Assembly (NCBI GenBank): GCA_903954205.1
Contig: CAJBMR010000525.1
Coordinates: 1 to 19,625, forward strand
Direction: 5' to 3'
From: an uncultured bacterium
Lineage (GTDB): Bacteria > Actinomycetota > Actinomycetes > S36-B12
DNA: 19,625 bases
Shown here: positions 9,334-16,353 of the stretch, piece by piece
Layout: each line of letters begins with the position of its first letter
How positions within the stretch are numbered: the first letter of the stretch is position 1
Notes under the pieces: generated by a model
The model's input: only the letters and a program-made list of their open reading frames with translations
Told to the model about the DNA's origin: nothing
Databases searched by the model: none
Position numbers and translations under genes: made by a program

Positions 9334-11670
9334 CTATGCGGCGGGGGCGCTGACCTGCTCCTCGCCCACCGCGATGGGCCGGCGCTTGGAGACCACCACG
9401 GACACCACGATGATGAGCGTGGCGCCGATCGCGATCGCCCACCGCAGCGCGGTGTTGGCACCCTCGCCGATGCTCATGGCCACGACCGCGGGCGCGATGA
9501 GCAGCGCCACGAGGTTCATCACCTTGATGAGCGGGTTGATCGCAGGGCCAGCGGTGTCCTTGAAGGGATCGCCGACCGTGTCGCCGATGACGGTTGCCGA
9601 GTGAGCCTCAGAGCCCTTGCCACCGAAGTGACCATCCTCGACGTACTTCTTGGCGTTATCCCAGGCACCACCGGAGTTGGAGAGGAAGACCGCCATGAGC
9701 ACGCCCGTGGCGATCGTGCCGGCGAGGTAGGCACCGAGTGCGCCCACACCGAGGCCAAAGCCGACCGCGATCGGAGCGAGCACAGCGAGCAGACCCGGTG
9801 TGATGAGCTCACGCAGCGAGTCGCGCGTGACGATGTCGACGACCTTGCCGTACTCCGGCTTCTCCGTGCCCTCCATGATCCCGGGGTGCTCGCGGAACTG
9901 GCGGCGCACCTCGAAGATGACCGCGCCCGCCGCACGTGACACGGCGTTGATCGCGAGGCCGGAGAACAAGAAGACGACGGACGCGCCGATGATGAGGCCG
10001 ACCAGGTTGGACGGATTGGCGACGTCGAGCACGCCCGAGTACTGGAGCAGATCGGAGATGCTGCGGATCGACTCACCCGCGGACGCCCCCGTACTGACGG
10101 TCGCGCCGACGACGGCGTCGCGGAAGGCGCCGAAGAGTGCGGTCGCGGCGAGCACGGCAGTCGCGATCGCGATGCCCTTGGTGATGGCCTTGGTGGAGTT
10201 GCCCACCGCATCGAGGCGAGTGAGCACCGCCGCGCCCTCACCCTCGACATCACCGGACATCTCAGCGATGCCCTGGGCGTTGTCGGAGACCGGGCCGAAG
10301 GTGTCCATCGACACGATCACGCCGACGGTGGTGAGCAGACCGGTGCCGGCCAGCGCGATCGCGAAGAGGCCCAGGATCACGACACCGCCACCGAGCAGGT
10401 ATGCGCCGTAGACGGCGGCGCCGATGAGCAGGGCCGAGTAGACCGCGGACTCGAGACCGAGCGAGATGCCGGACAGAATGACGGTGGCCGGGCCGGTGAG
10501 CGAGCTCTTGGCGACATCGTCGACCGGACGACGGTTGGTCTCGGTGAAGTACGCCGTGAGCTGCTGGATCACCGCGGCAAGGATGATGCCGATGAAGACT
10601 GCGCCGATGACGTAGAAGCGCGGATCGATGGGATCGCCCTCACCGAGCGTCTCGGCTGCGAGGCCGCCGATCGAGGTGATCTCACTCCAGGACGCCGGGA
10701 CGAAGAAGAAGATTGCGGCAACAACCAGGATCGCCGAGATGACCGCCGAGATGAAGAACCCTCGGTTGATCGCGCTCATGCCGGAGCGATCGCTCGCACG
10801 CGGGGAGACCGCGAAGATGCCGATGACGGCGGTGACGACGCCGATCGCGGGGATCACGAGCGGGAGGACGAGGCCGAGCTCGCCGAAGGCCGCCTTGCCG
10901 AGGATGAGTGCGGCGACGAGCGTGACGGCGTAGGACTCGAAGAGGTCGGCGGCCATGCCCGCGCAGTCGCCCACGTTGTCGCCGACGTTGTCGGCGATGG
11001 TGGCTGCGTTGCGGGGATCGTCCTCGGGGATGCCCTGCTCGACCTTGCCCACGAGGTCGGCGCCCACGTCGGCTGCCTTGGTGAAGATGCCGCCTCCGAC
11101 GCGCATGAACATCGCGAGGAGCGCCGCGCCGAAGCCGAAGCCCTCGAGGACCTTGGGCGCCTCGCCCTTATAGACGAGGACGACGATCGCGGCACCGAGC
11201 AGGCCGAGGCCGACGGTGAACATGCCCGCCACGCCACCGGTGCGGAAGGCGATCTTCATCGCCTTCTGCTCACCGGACTCATTGGCCGCGGCGGCCACGC
11301 GCACGTTGCCGCGCACGGCGAGCCACATGCCCATGTATCCGGTGATGGCGGAGAAGACCGCTCCGACGAGGAAGAAGATCGAGCGGCCGATCCGCTCGCT
11401 CGTCGTCTCCGCCGGGAGGAGGAAGAGCACGAAGAAAACGATGACCGCGAAGATCGCCAAGGTCTTTAACTGGCGGTTGAGATAGGCGGACGCGCCCTCC
11501 TGGACCGCCGCGGCGATCTCCTGCATGCGCGCGGTGCCCTCACTGGCCGACAGCACTTCGCGCACGAGCACGAAGGCGACGAGCAGGGCGAGTACGGCGA
11601 TGACAGCGACGACGACGACCGTGATGAAGTTGGTGCCGGTCAGGTCGATCGCAGCGGCAGCGGTGGTCAT
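9334..11670 (-). CDS. hppA: K+-independent proton-pumping membrane pyrophosphatase
   Basis: The 778-residue integral membrane protein couples hydrolysis of pyrophosphate to proton export, with about 16 hydrophobic helices. The substrate-site signature is DVGADLVGKVE (201-211), followed by EDDPRNAATIADNVGDNVGD (216-235), and a second acidic cluster appears as SATVIGDTVGDPFKDTAGP near the C-terminus. In the diagnostic segment GNSTKAITKG (490-499) the enzyme has Lys494 and Thr497. K+-dependent enzymes have Ala at the first of these positions, so this is the K+-independent H+-pumping class, as in other actinobacteria. The ATG has AGGGAG 4 nt upstream. It is divergent from the helicase gene (160-bp gap with a strong hairpin) and followed by hairpins at 9316 and 9283. 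PPi released by biosynthesis would be recycled into membrane energy. Confidence 0.97.
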   Translation of the reverse strand: MTTAAAAIDLTGTNFITVVVVAVIAVLALLVAFVLVREVLSASEGTARMQEIAAAVQEGASAYLNRQLKTLAIFAVIVFFVLFLLPAETTSERIGRSIFFLVGAVFSAITGYMGMWLAVRGNVRVAAAANESGEQKAMKIAFRTGGVAGMFTVGLGLLGAAIVVLVYKGEAPKVLEGFGFGAALLAMFMRVGGGIFTKAADVGADLVGKVEQGIPEDDPRNAATIADNVGDNVGDCAGMAADLFESYAVTLVAALILGKAAFGELGLVLPLVIPAIGVVTAVIGIFAVSPRASDRSGMSAINRGFFISAVISAILVVAAIFFFVPASWSEITSIGGLAAETLGEGDPIDPRFYVIGAVFIGIILAAVIQQLTAYFTETNRRPVDDVAKSSLTGPATVILSGISLGLESAVYSALLIGAAVYGAYLLGGGVVILGLFAIALAGTGLLTTVGVIVSMDTFGPVSDNAQGIAEMSGDVEGEGAAVLTRLDAVGNSTKAITKGIAIATAVLAATALFGAFRDAVVGATVSTGASAGESIRSISDLLQYSGVLDVANPSNLVGLIIGASVVFLFSGLAINAVSRAAGAVIFEVRRQFREHPGIMEGTEKPEYGKVVDIVTRDSLRELITPGLLAVLAPIAVGFGLGVGALGAYLAGTIATGVLMAVFLSNSGGAWDNAKKYVEDGHFGGKGSEAHSATVIGDTVGDPFKDTAGPAINPLIKVMNLVALLIAPAVVAMSIGEGANTALRWAIAIGATLIIVVSVVVSKRRPIAVGEEQVSAPAA

Positions 11671-11722
11671 GTGGCTCCCTGGTGGATGCGTCCGGGCGGG
11701 CGGGACCCCCCGGTATCAGGAA

Positions 11723-11741
11723 CGGCCCGTGTAACGGGCCG
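11723..11741 (-). promoter_or_regulatory. Strong 8-bp hairpin in the hppA leader
   Basis: CGGCCCGT (11723-11730), loop GTA, ACGGGCCG (11734-11741) is a perfect 8-bp stem. It lies 52 bp upstream of the hppA ATG and about 90 bp upstream of the divergent helicase. If transcription starts from the TAAGAT box at 11754-11759 it would be at the very 5' end of the hppA mRNA, where such stems often protect against decay. A protein-binding palindrome is the other reading. Confidence 0.4.
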
Positions 11742-11753
11742 AAACTGCACGGG

Positions 11754-11759
11754 ATCTTA
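11754..11759 (-). promoter_or_regulatory. Candidate hppA -10 box
   Basis: The reverse strand reads TAAGAT, four of six matches to TATAAT and a TANNNT fit, in GC-rich surroundings. A start about 7 nt downstream would give a leader of about 75-80 nt that begins with the hairpin at 11723-11741. No good -35 is visible at the usual distance. Confidence 0.4.
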
Positions 11760-11830
11760 CGCAGGGGCGTGCCGGGGGCGCGCCCGACCCCTAGGGCGTC
11801 GTCAGCCGGGAGGGGAATGATGGTGCCGAC

Positions 11831-14128
11831 ATGGACGACGACTCGCCCTATCTGGGCGCCCTCGAGGGCCGCACCGCAGGCCGACGCGTGGTCCGGCGCC
11901 TGCCGGCTCGACCAGGCGAGCGAGGGGTCTGGCCCGAGGAAACCCCCGATGCGCTCCTCGACCGGCTGGCGTCCCGCGGCATACATGCCCCCTGGTCCCA
12001 CCAGGCCGAAGCAGCCGCTGCGGCATTGCGCGGCGAGCACGTCGTCGTCGCCACCGGGACCTCCTCGGGCAAGACCCTGGCCATGTGGTTGCCCAGTCTG
12101 TCCACGCTGCTCGCCGACGATCGCGCCTGCGTTCTCTACCTGTCACCCACCAAGGCGCTCGCGCATGATCAGCTCGCGGCGCTCACCGAACTCGACATCC
12201 CCGGAGTGCGAGCGGCGACGTACGACGGCGATACACCCGCGGATGAGCGAGCCTGGGTGCGCTCACATGCCAACTTCATCCTCACCAACCCCGACCTCGT
12301 ACACCGATCGCTGCTTCCGCGGGCGACAGCCTGGTCACGTGTCCTCAGGCATCTGCGCTTCATCCTGGTAGACGAGGCCCACCACTACCGAGGGATGTTC
12401 GGCTCGCACGTGGCGCACGTGATCCGGCGCCTACGCAGACTGGCGGCCCTGCACGGCAGCGATCCCATCGTCATCTGCGCCTCGGCGACCATGGCGGCCC
12501 CGGGCGACGCCGCCTCGCGTCTCATTGGCGCCCCGGTCACACCCATCGAGTTCGACGGCTCCACCCACGCTGCCGTCACCGCGGTGCTCTGGGAACCCCC
12601 TGCGTCTGTGGGCATCGCCCACCACGATCCCGACCAGCCCGCGCCCCGCAAGTCCGCACTCGCGGAGACCGCTGACGTTCTCGCAGACCTCACGTCCGAG
12701 GGAAAGCGGACCCTGGCCTTCGTGCGCTCGCGCCGCGGAGCCGAGGTCGTTGCACAGCGGGCGCGCGACGAGCTCGCCGACGTAGCTCCAGAGCTCGCCG
12801 AATCGGTTGCGGCGTACCGCGGCGGATACTTGGCCGAAGAACGGCGCGCACTCGAGGCTGACCTGCGCGAGGGCCGGCTTCGCGCCGTGGCGACAACCAA
12901 CGCACTAGAACTCGGCATCGACATCAGCGGTCTCGATGCGGTCATTGTCGCCGGCTGGCCAGGCACGCGCGCGTCGCTGTGGCAGCAGTGGGGGCGTGCG
13001 GGCCGCGGAGACGACGAGGCGCTAGCCCTCCTCATCGTGCGCGAGGACCCGCTTGACCGTTACGTTCTCGAGCATCCCGACGTCGTCTTTGACCAGCCCG
13101 TGGAGTCCGTGGTCCTGGATCCGGCAAATCCCCATGTCCTCGGTCCGCACTTGACCGCCGCGGCCGCCGAGCATCCGCTCACCGAGGAGGATGCGATCAC
13201 GTGGTTCGGCCCCACGGCGGCGACTCGCCTGGCAGAACTCGCCGCCCAGGGCACCCTGCGCCACCGACGCACCGGGTACTTCTGGACCCAGCGCTACTCC
13301 GCCGCCGAGCGCATTGACCTGCGCGGCGATGCTGCTCCGCCCGTGAGCCTTGTCGAGGAGGGCACAGGCCGGCTCCTCGGCACGGTGGAGGCTGCACGAG
13401 CACCCGCAACCGTCCATCCCGGTGCGGTGTACCTCCACCAGGGGGTCAGTCACGTGGTCACGGCACTCGACCTCGATGACTCCGTGGCCATGGTGCGCGT
13501 GGAGGAGGTCGAACACACCACGACAGCGGAGGAGATAGCGGACTACAGGATCCTCGACGTTGACCAGCATCACTCCTGGGGCGGTGCTGATGTCGCCGTC
13601 GGCGAGGTCGAGGTCACATCCCAGGTCGTCGGATACGTCCGGCGACGCGCGGGAACGGGCGAAATCCTCGGACGCGAGACCCTCGACATGCCGGAGCGCA
13701 CATTGCGCACGCGGGGCACGTGGTGGACGGTGAGCGATAAGCAGGTCGCCACCCTGAGCGCGGCGGGTGTGCACCTAGGCGGTGCGGCGCACGCCGCGGA
13801 GCACGCGGCCATCGGGCTCATGCCACTCATCGCCACATGCGACCGATGGGATATCGGTGGGGTCTCGACAGAACTGCATCCCGATACGGGTCGCTGCACT
13901 GTCGTCGTCTACGACGGGCACCCGGGAGGAGCAGGCTTCGCCGACCGCGGATTCGTGGCGGCGCAGCAGTGGTGGCGCGCCACGCGCGACCACATCGCGT
14001 CGTGCGAATGTGCCTCGGGGTGTCCCTCCTGTGTGCAATCCCCCAAGTGCGGCAACGGCAACGAGCCCCTCGACAAGCGGGGCGCCGTTCTGCTGCTTGA
14101 TGCGCTCCTGTCGGGGGCACCCGGCTGA
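11831..14128 (+). CDS. SftH/MrfA-like DEAH-box DNA helicase with C-terminal zinc cluster
   Basis: The 765-residue superfamily 2 helicase matches the 'helicase/secretion neighborhood' DEAH helicase clade, whose studied member is M. smegmatis SftH, a 3'-5' DNA translocase; B. subtilis MrfA (mitomycin repair) and yeast Hrq1 are relatives. Seen: HQ (57-58), motif I ATGTSSGKT (74-82), DEAH (181-184), SAT (218-220), a second RecA domain with ALELGIDISGLD and motif VI QQWGRAGRGD, then a winged-helix/MZB region. The end has Cys725, 727, 731, 734 and 740 in the spacing C-x-C-x3-C-x2-C-x5-C before GNGNEPLDKRG, the expected metal site. Usual length. The ATG has no good Shine-Dalgarno (an AGGGG is 15 nt away); GATGGT at 11819-11824 could allow a leaderless start. 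It converges with the pilus genes 9 bp downstream. Confidence 0.93.
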   Translation: MDDDSPYLGALEGRTAGRRVVRRLPARPGERGVWPEETPDALLDRLASRGIHAPWSHQAEAAAAALRGEHVVVATGTSSGKTLAMWLPSLSTLLADDRACVLYLSPTKALAHDQLAALTELDIPGVRAATYDGDTPADERAWVRSHANFILTNPDLVHRSLLPRATAWSRVLRHLRFILVDEAHHYRGMFGSHVAHVIRRLRRLAALHGSDPIVICASATMAAPGDAASRLIGAPVTPIEFDGSTHAAVTAVLWEPPASVGIAHHDPDQPAPRKSALAETADVLADLTSEGKRTLAFVRSRRGAEVVAQRARDELADVAPELAESVAAYRGGYLAEERRALEADLREGRLRAVATTNALELGIDISGLDAVIVAGWPGTRASLWQQWGRAGRGDDEALALLIVREDPLDRYVLEHPDVVFDQPVESVVLDPANPHVLGPHLTAAAAEHPLTEEDAITWFGPTAATRLAELAAQGTLRHRRTGYFWTQRYSAAERIDLRGDAAPPVSLVEEGTGRLLGTVEAARAPATVHPGAVYLHQGVSHVVTALDLDDSVAMVRVEEVEHTTTAEEIADYRILDVDQHHSWGGADVAVGEVEVTSQVVGYVRRRAGTGEILGRETLDMPERTLRTRGTWWTVSDKQVATLSAAGVHLGGAAHAAEHAAIGLMPLIATCDRWDIGGVSTELHPDTGRCTVVVYDGHPGGAGFADRGFVAAQQWWRATRDHIASCECASGCPSCVQSPKCGNGNEPLDKRGAVLLLDALLSGAPG

Positions 14129-14137
14129 CCAGCCCGC

Positions 14138-14497
14138 TCAGTCCGGGAGTCGCCCGGCGCGAGAAGTGCTCGCGAGCACGGGCGCCTCGTGTCCGCTCCA
14201 CCGAGCGACGCGCGCCAGGAACTCCGGTGCGGGGACAGCCACCGTCACCACGGCGTCACCACCCTCGGTGCGACACGCCACGCTGACAGCACCCTGGGCC
14301 ACCGCGACGCGCTCGGCATCAGCGCAGCCGCGTGCCGCGGCAGCGACCGCCGTGAGATCTGCAGCGACCGCAGCCCGCTGATGACCCACAGCGATGGCGA
14401 CGAGGGCCCACACCACGGCTCCGGAGGTGAGCAGCACGAGGCCCAGGGCGAGACCCAACACCGTCCCGACTCCGCGATCGCAGCACACACGCGACAT
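14138..14497 (-). CDS. TadE-like minor pseudopilin (helicase-neighbourhood type)
   Basis: The 119-residue protein has a short N-terminus MSRVCCDRG, one membrane helix (about 10-36) and a small outside domain with two Cys (58 and 75) in the pattern ARGCADAERV ... VACRTEGGDAVVTV. This is the layout of the actinobacterial 'helicase/secretion neighborhood TadE-like' family (Rv3654c type). The RG before the helix resembles a prepilin cleavage site, but the Glu at +5 is missing (Leu14), so processing is uncertain. The start at 14497 was chosen because its ATG shares bases with the tadE stop (TGATG), a coupling arrangement. A longer version from GTG at 14539 would overlap tadE by 43 bp and add an unnatural basic leader. 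It is the last gene of the flp-tadE unit and converges on the helicase gene. Confidence 0.82.
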   Translation of the reverse strand: MSRVCCDRGVGTVLGLALGLVLLTSGAVVWALVAIAVGHQRAAVAADLTAVAAAARGCADAERVAVAQGAVSVACRTEGGDAVVTVAVPAPEFLARVARWSGHEAPVLASTSRAGRLPD

Positions 14498-14883
14498 CAC
14501 CACGCTGACTCTCCGTCGCCCTGCGTGAACCCCGCCCACTCCGGGACGGCGTGTGCCTCAGCGCGCACCGTGAGGGTCCAGCCAAGGAACCCGGTGAGTG
14601 GAGGTGACATCTCTTGCTGCGCTTGCGCACGAATGAGCCCATCGACCTCGGTAATCGACACGGCGACCCCGAGGTCGGACTCTGCATCGACAACCCCTCG
14701 CGCAGCCTGGCGCGCCGCCGTCTGGGCGACGTCAAGGAGGCGGACATAGGTCGCACCCAGTGACGTCACCCAGACGAGCAGCACCGTGACAGCCAGGAGC
14801 ACCGGGATCACCAGCGCTGCCTCCACGACGACACTGCCCCGATCGGAGCGCCCGGAAGCAGCGGGGTGGGTATCCAGGTGCAT
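14497..14883 (-). CDS. tadE: TadE-family pseudopilin
   Basis: The 128-residue protein has a polar N-terminus (1-16) ending in SDRG, then SVVVEAALVIPVLL, a single membrane helix (about 17-42). This is the TadE motif: cleavage after Gly16 would leave Ser at +1 and Glu21 at +5, as in prepilins cut by TadV/CpaA-type peptidases. The outside part (43-128) is small. TadE proteins are minor pseudopilins needed for Flp pilus assembly or function. The ATG at 14883 lies 5 bp after the flp stop, and the stop joins the next gene as TGATG. A much longer open frame runs upstream to 15444, but it crosses flp and its intergenic leader, so it is not used. Confidence 0.87.
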   Translation of the reverse strand: MHLDTHPAASGRSDRGSVVVEAALVIPVLLAVTVLLVWVTSLGATYVRLLDVAQTAARQAARGVVDAESDLGVAVSITEVDGLIRAQAQQEMSPPLTGFLGWTLTVRAEAHAVPEWAGFTQGDGESAW

Positions 14884-14888
14884 CGCGT

Positions 14889-15101
14889 CTACCCGAAGAG
14901 AGCGGAGATGGCGTTGGAGATGAGACCCCAGACGAGGTTGCGAGCCTCTTCGGACATGAGCAGCTTGATGAGCAGGCCGCCGAATCCGGCCGCGGCGACG
15001 GTGCCCACGGCGTACTCGACGGTCGTCATACCCGCGTCCTCGCGGCGGACCCGCGCGACGATGCCCGCAAGGGTGCGGTTCTTCACTGAGGGTGTGGTCA
15101 T
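14889..15101 (-). CDS. flp: Flp-type pilin (DUF4244 kind)
   Basis: The 70-residue protein is the probable major pilin subunit. A basic leader (1-24, rich in Arg) ends with EDAG, followed by MTTVEYAVGTVAAAGFGGLL, a hydrophobic helix. Cleavage after Gly24 would put Glu29 at +5 and Tyr30 at +6, the Flp signature. The C-terminal tail ends ISNAISALFG. Actinobacterial DUF4244 pilins look just like this. The ATG at 15101 was chosen for its ideal GGAGG 6 nt upstream; an open frame back to 15188 is out of keeping with a pilin leader. It starts the flp-tadE-tadF-like group, and the upstream leader holds an inverted repeat (15119-15136). A prepilin peptidase must be coded elsewhere. Confidence 0.9.
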   Translation of the reverse strand: MTTPSVKNRTLAGIVARVRREDAGMTTVEYAVGTVAAAGFGGLLIKLLMSEEARNLVWGLISNAISALFG

Positions 15102-15118
15102 GGTGTGCCTCCAGACAT

Positions 15119-15136
15119 ACCGGCAGGACGGCCGGT
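15119..15136 (-). promoter_or_regulatory. Inverted repeat just upstream of the flp ribosome binding site
   Basis: ACCGGC (15119-15124), 6 nt, GCCGGT (15131-15136) is a perfect 6-bp inverted repeat. In the flp transcript it would form a hairpin that ends a few nt before the GGAGG site. It could also be a dimeric protein operator. Confidence 0.35.
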
Positions 15137-15145
15137 GCGTGCGAC

Positions 15146-15155
15146 CCGGTGGATC
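15146..15155. repeat. 10-bp direct repeat, copy 1
   Basis: CCGGTGGATC occurs here and again at 15223-15232, in the same orientation, 77 bp apart (about seven helical turns), inside the 163-bp region between the divergent flp and propeller-like genes. The match extends imperfectly to 12 of 14 bases. Confidence 0.4.
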
Positions 15156-15222
15156 GCATCGCCACCGTGCGCCGCGCGAAGAAGGCACGACAGAGCCCTG
15201 AGCAACCCTGTGGAGGAGTCAT

Positions 15223-15232
15223 CCGGTGGATC
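15223..15232. repeat. 10-bp direct repeat, copy 2
   Basis: This is the second copy of CCGGTGGATC. It lies 20 bp upstream of the TACTCT -10 box of the propeller-like gene, at the place where a -35 element or an activator site would be. Confidence 0.4.
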
Positions 15233-15252
15233 ACTGGGGATGAGGCGCTACG

Positions 15253-15264
15253 TACTCTGAGGAG
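15253..15264 (+). promoter_or_regulatory. Probable -10 box for a leaderless propeller-like gene
   Basis: TACTCT (15253-15258) fits TANNNT and is followed by exactly 6 nt before GTG at 15265, which predicts a transcript starting on the start codon. AGGAGG at 15260-15265 touches the GTG and lies 2 nt from an ATG at 15268, so it is too close for normal use on either codon. Confidence 0.42.
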
Positions 15265-16347
15265 GTGATGCGGGGAATCGTGGGGGCAGGCCTCGCAGGC
15301 GTGATCGGCGCCGCCATCCTGCTCGCACCCGCTGGCGTCGCTCGGGCGGACGTGACGGAGCTGTGTCAATTCGACGGCGAACGCCTCGCCGAGATCAGTG
15401 GATTGGCCTACTCCACCCTCCACGAAGGCATCGTGTGGGCACACAATGACTCAGGCGGTGGCGCGCGACTGTACGCGCTCGACGTCGAGCAATGCGAGAT
15501 TCGCGCGGTCCTGCGCGTGCGCGGCATCGCCGCTCAGGACCCGGAGGCCATCGCACTTGGGACAGGACCGACCGGATCACCGGCACTGTGGTGGGCGGAC
15601 GTGGGTGATAACACCTCTTCTCGCCGCTTCGTCGAGATCCACCAGATCGCAGAGCCCGCCCGGCTACGCAGTGCCACGGTGTCGGCCACCACGACACGGG
15701 TGCGACTCGAGGATCGGCAGGACTCCGAGGCCCTGCTCGCCGACGGCGACCGCCTGTGGCTCATCGGCAAGGGATTGATCGACGGCAACGTATGGGAGTT
15801 GCCGCACCCGCTGCCCCCTAACCGGGAAGCAAGGGCACGCGTGGTCGGCACCGAGGAGGCGCTCGTCACCGATGCAGCTATGCGCCCCGGTGGGGGATAC
15901 GCCGTACGCGACTACTCCGAGGTGCGCATCTACTCGGGCCTACCCCCCGGCACCCTTGTGTCGCGCATGCCGCTGCCGGAGCAGGTGCAGGGGGAGGCCA
16001 TGACGTGGACACCCGACGGCACCGCGCTCATCATCGCCAGCGAGGGCGACGAACGACTGCTGCAGGTGACCGTCGACGCCCCCATCGAAGGGTCCGACCC
16101 GAATCGCGCGGACGCCACGACAACGAAGCCAGAGTCATCTCCAGCTTCTGAGCCGGCCACTCCCACGAATCCACCGACACCCACGGATGCGCCGACCCCG
16201 GTCTCTCCGTCCCCCGTCGCGGCCGCACTCGAGCCCGTTGATCGCGTCGGGAGCCTCGCCGTGCTCGCCCTCGCTATCGGCGCAGGTGTCTTCATCGCTT
16301 CGGCTGCTGCAGTCGCCGTCGTCATACGCGCGCGCAATCGCAGCTGA
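15265..16347 (+). CDS. Secreted, membrane-anchored beta-propeller-like protein
   Basis: The 360-residue protein has a Sec signal peptide (1-28, cleavage after ARA), an outside domain (29-273), a Pro/Thr/Ser-rich linker (274-325) and a C-terminal membrane helix (about 327-354) ending RARNRS. It would be held outside the membrane on a stalk. The outer domain shows blade-like repeats: ISGLAYS...HNDSGGGARLYALD, DPEAIALG...WWADVGDN, DSEALLADGDRLWLIGKG, TDAAMRPGGGYAVRDY and QGEAMTWTPDGTALIIASEG. Such motifs occur in actinobacterial propeller proteins related to phytase/esterase-like or SdiA-regulated folds, but no enzyme site is clear. Cys34 and Cys77 could bridge. It sits, reversed, between tadC (6-bp convergent gap) and flp. 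A link to pili is inference from place only. The GTG start is based on the TACTCT box; ATG at 15268 is the alternative. Confidence 0.8.
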   Translation: MMRGIVGAGLAGVIGAAILLAPAGVARADVTELCQFDGERLAEISGLAYSTLHEGIVWAHNDSGGGARLYALDVEQCEIRAVLRVRGIAAQDPEAIALGTGPTGSPALWWADVGDNTSSRRFVEIHQIAEPARLRSATVSATTTRVRLEDRQDSEALLADGDRLWLIGKGLIDGNVWELPHPLPPNREARARVVGTEEALVTDAAMRPGGGYAVRDYSEVRIYSGLPPGTLVSRMPLPEQVQGEAMTWTPDGTALIIASEGDERLLQVTVDAPIEGSDPNRADATTTKPESSPASEPATPTNPPTPTDAPTPVSPSPVAAALEPVDRVGSLAVLALAIGAGVFIASAAAVAVVIRARNRS

Positions 16348-16353
16348 GCCCCG

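Noticed and set aside
14889..15188. Longer start for flp at 15188
   Set aside because: The extra 29 residues are unlike a pilin leader, while ATG 15101 has an ideal ribosome binding site and the usual leader length.
14497..15444. 315-codon frame including tadE
   Set aside because: The upstream part crosses flp, the regulatory region and the start of the propeller-like gene; tadE proper begins at 14883.
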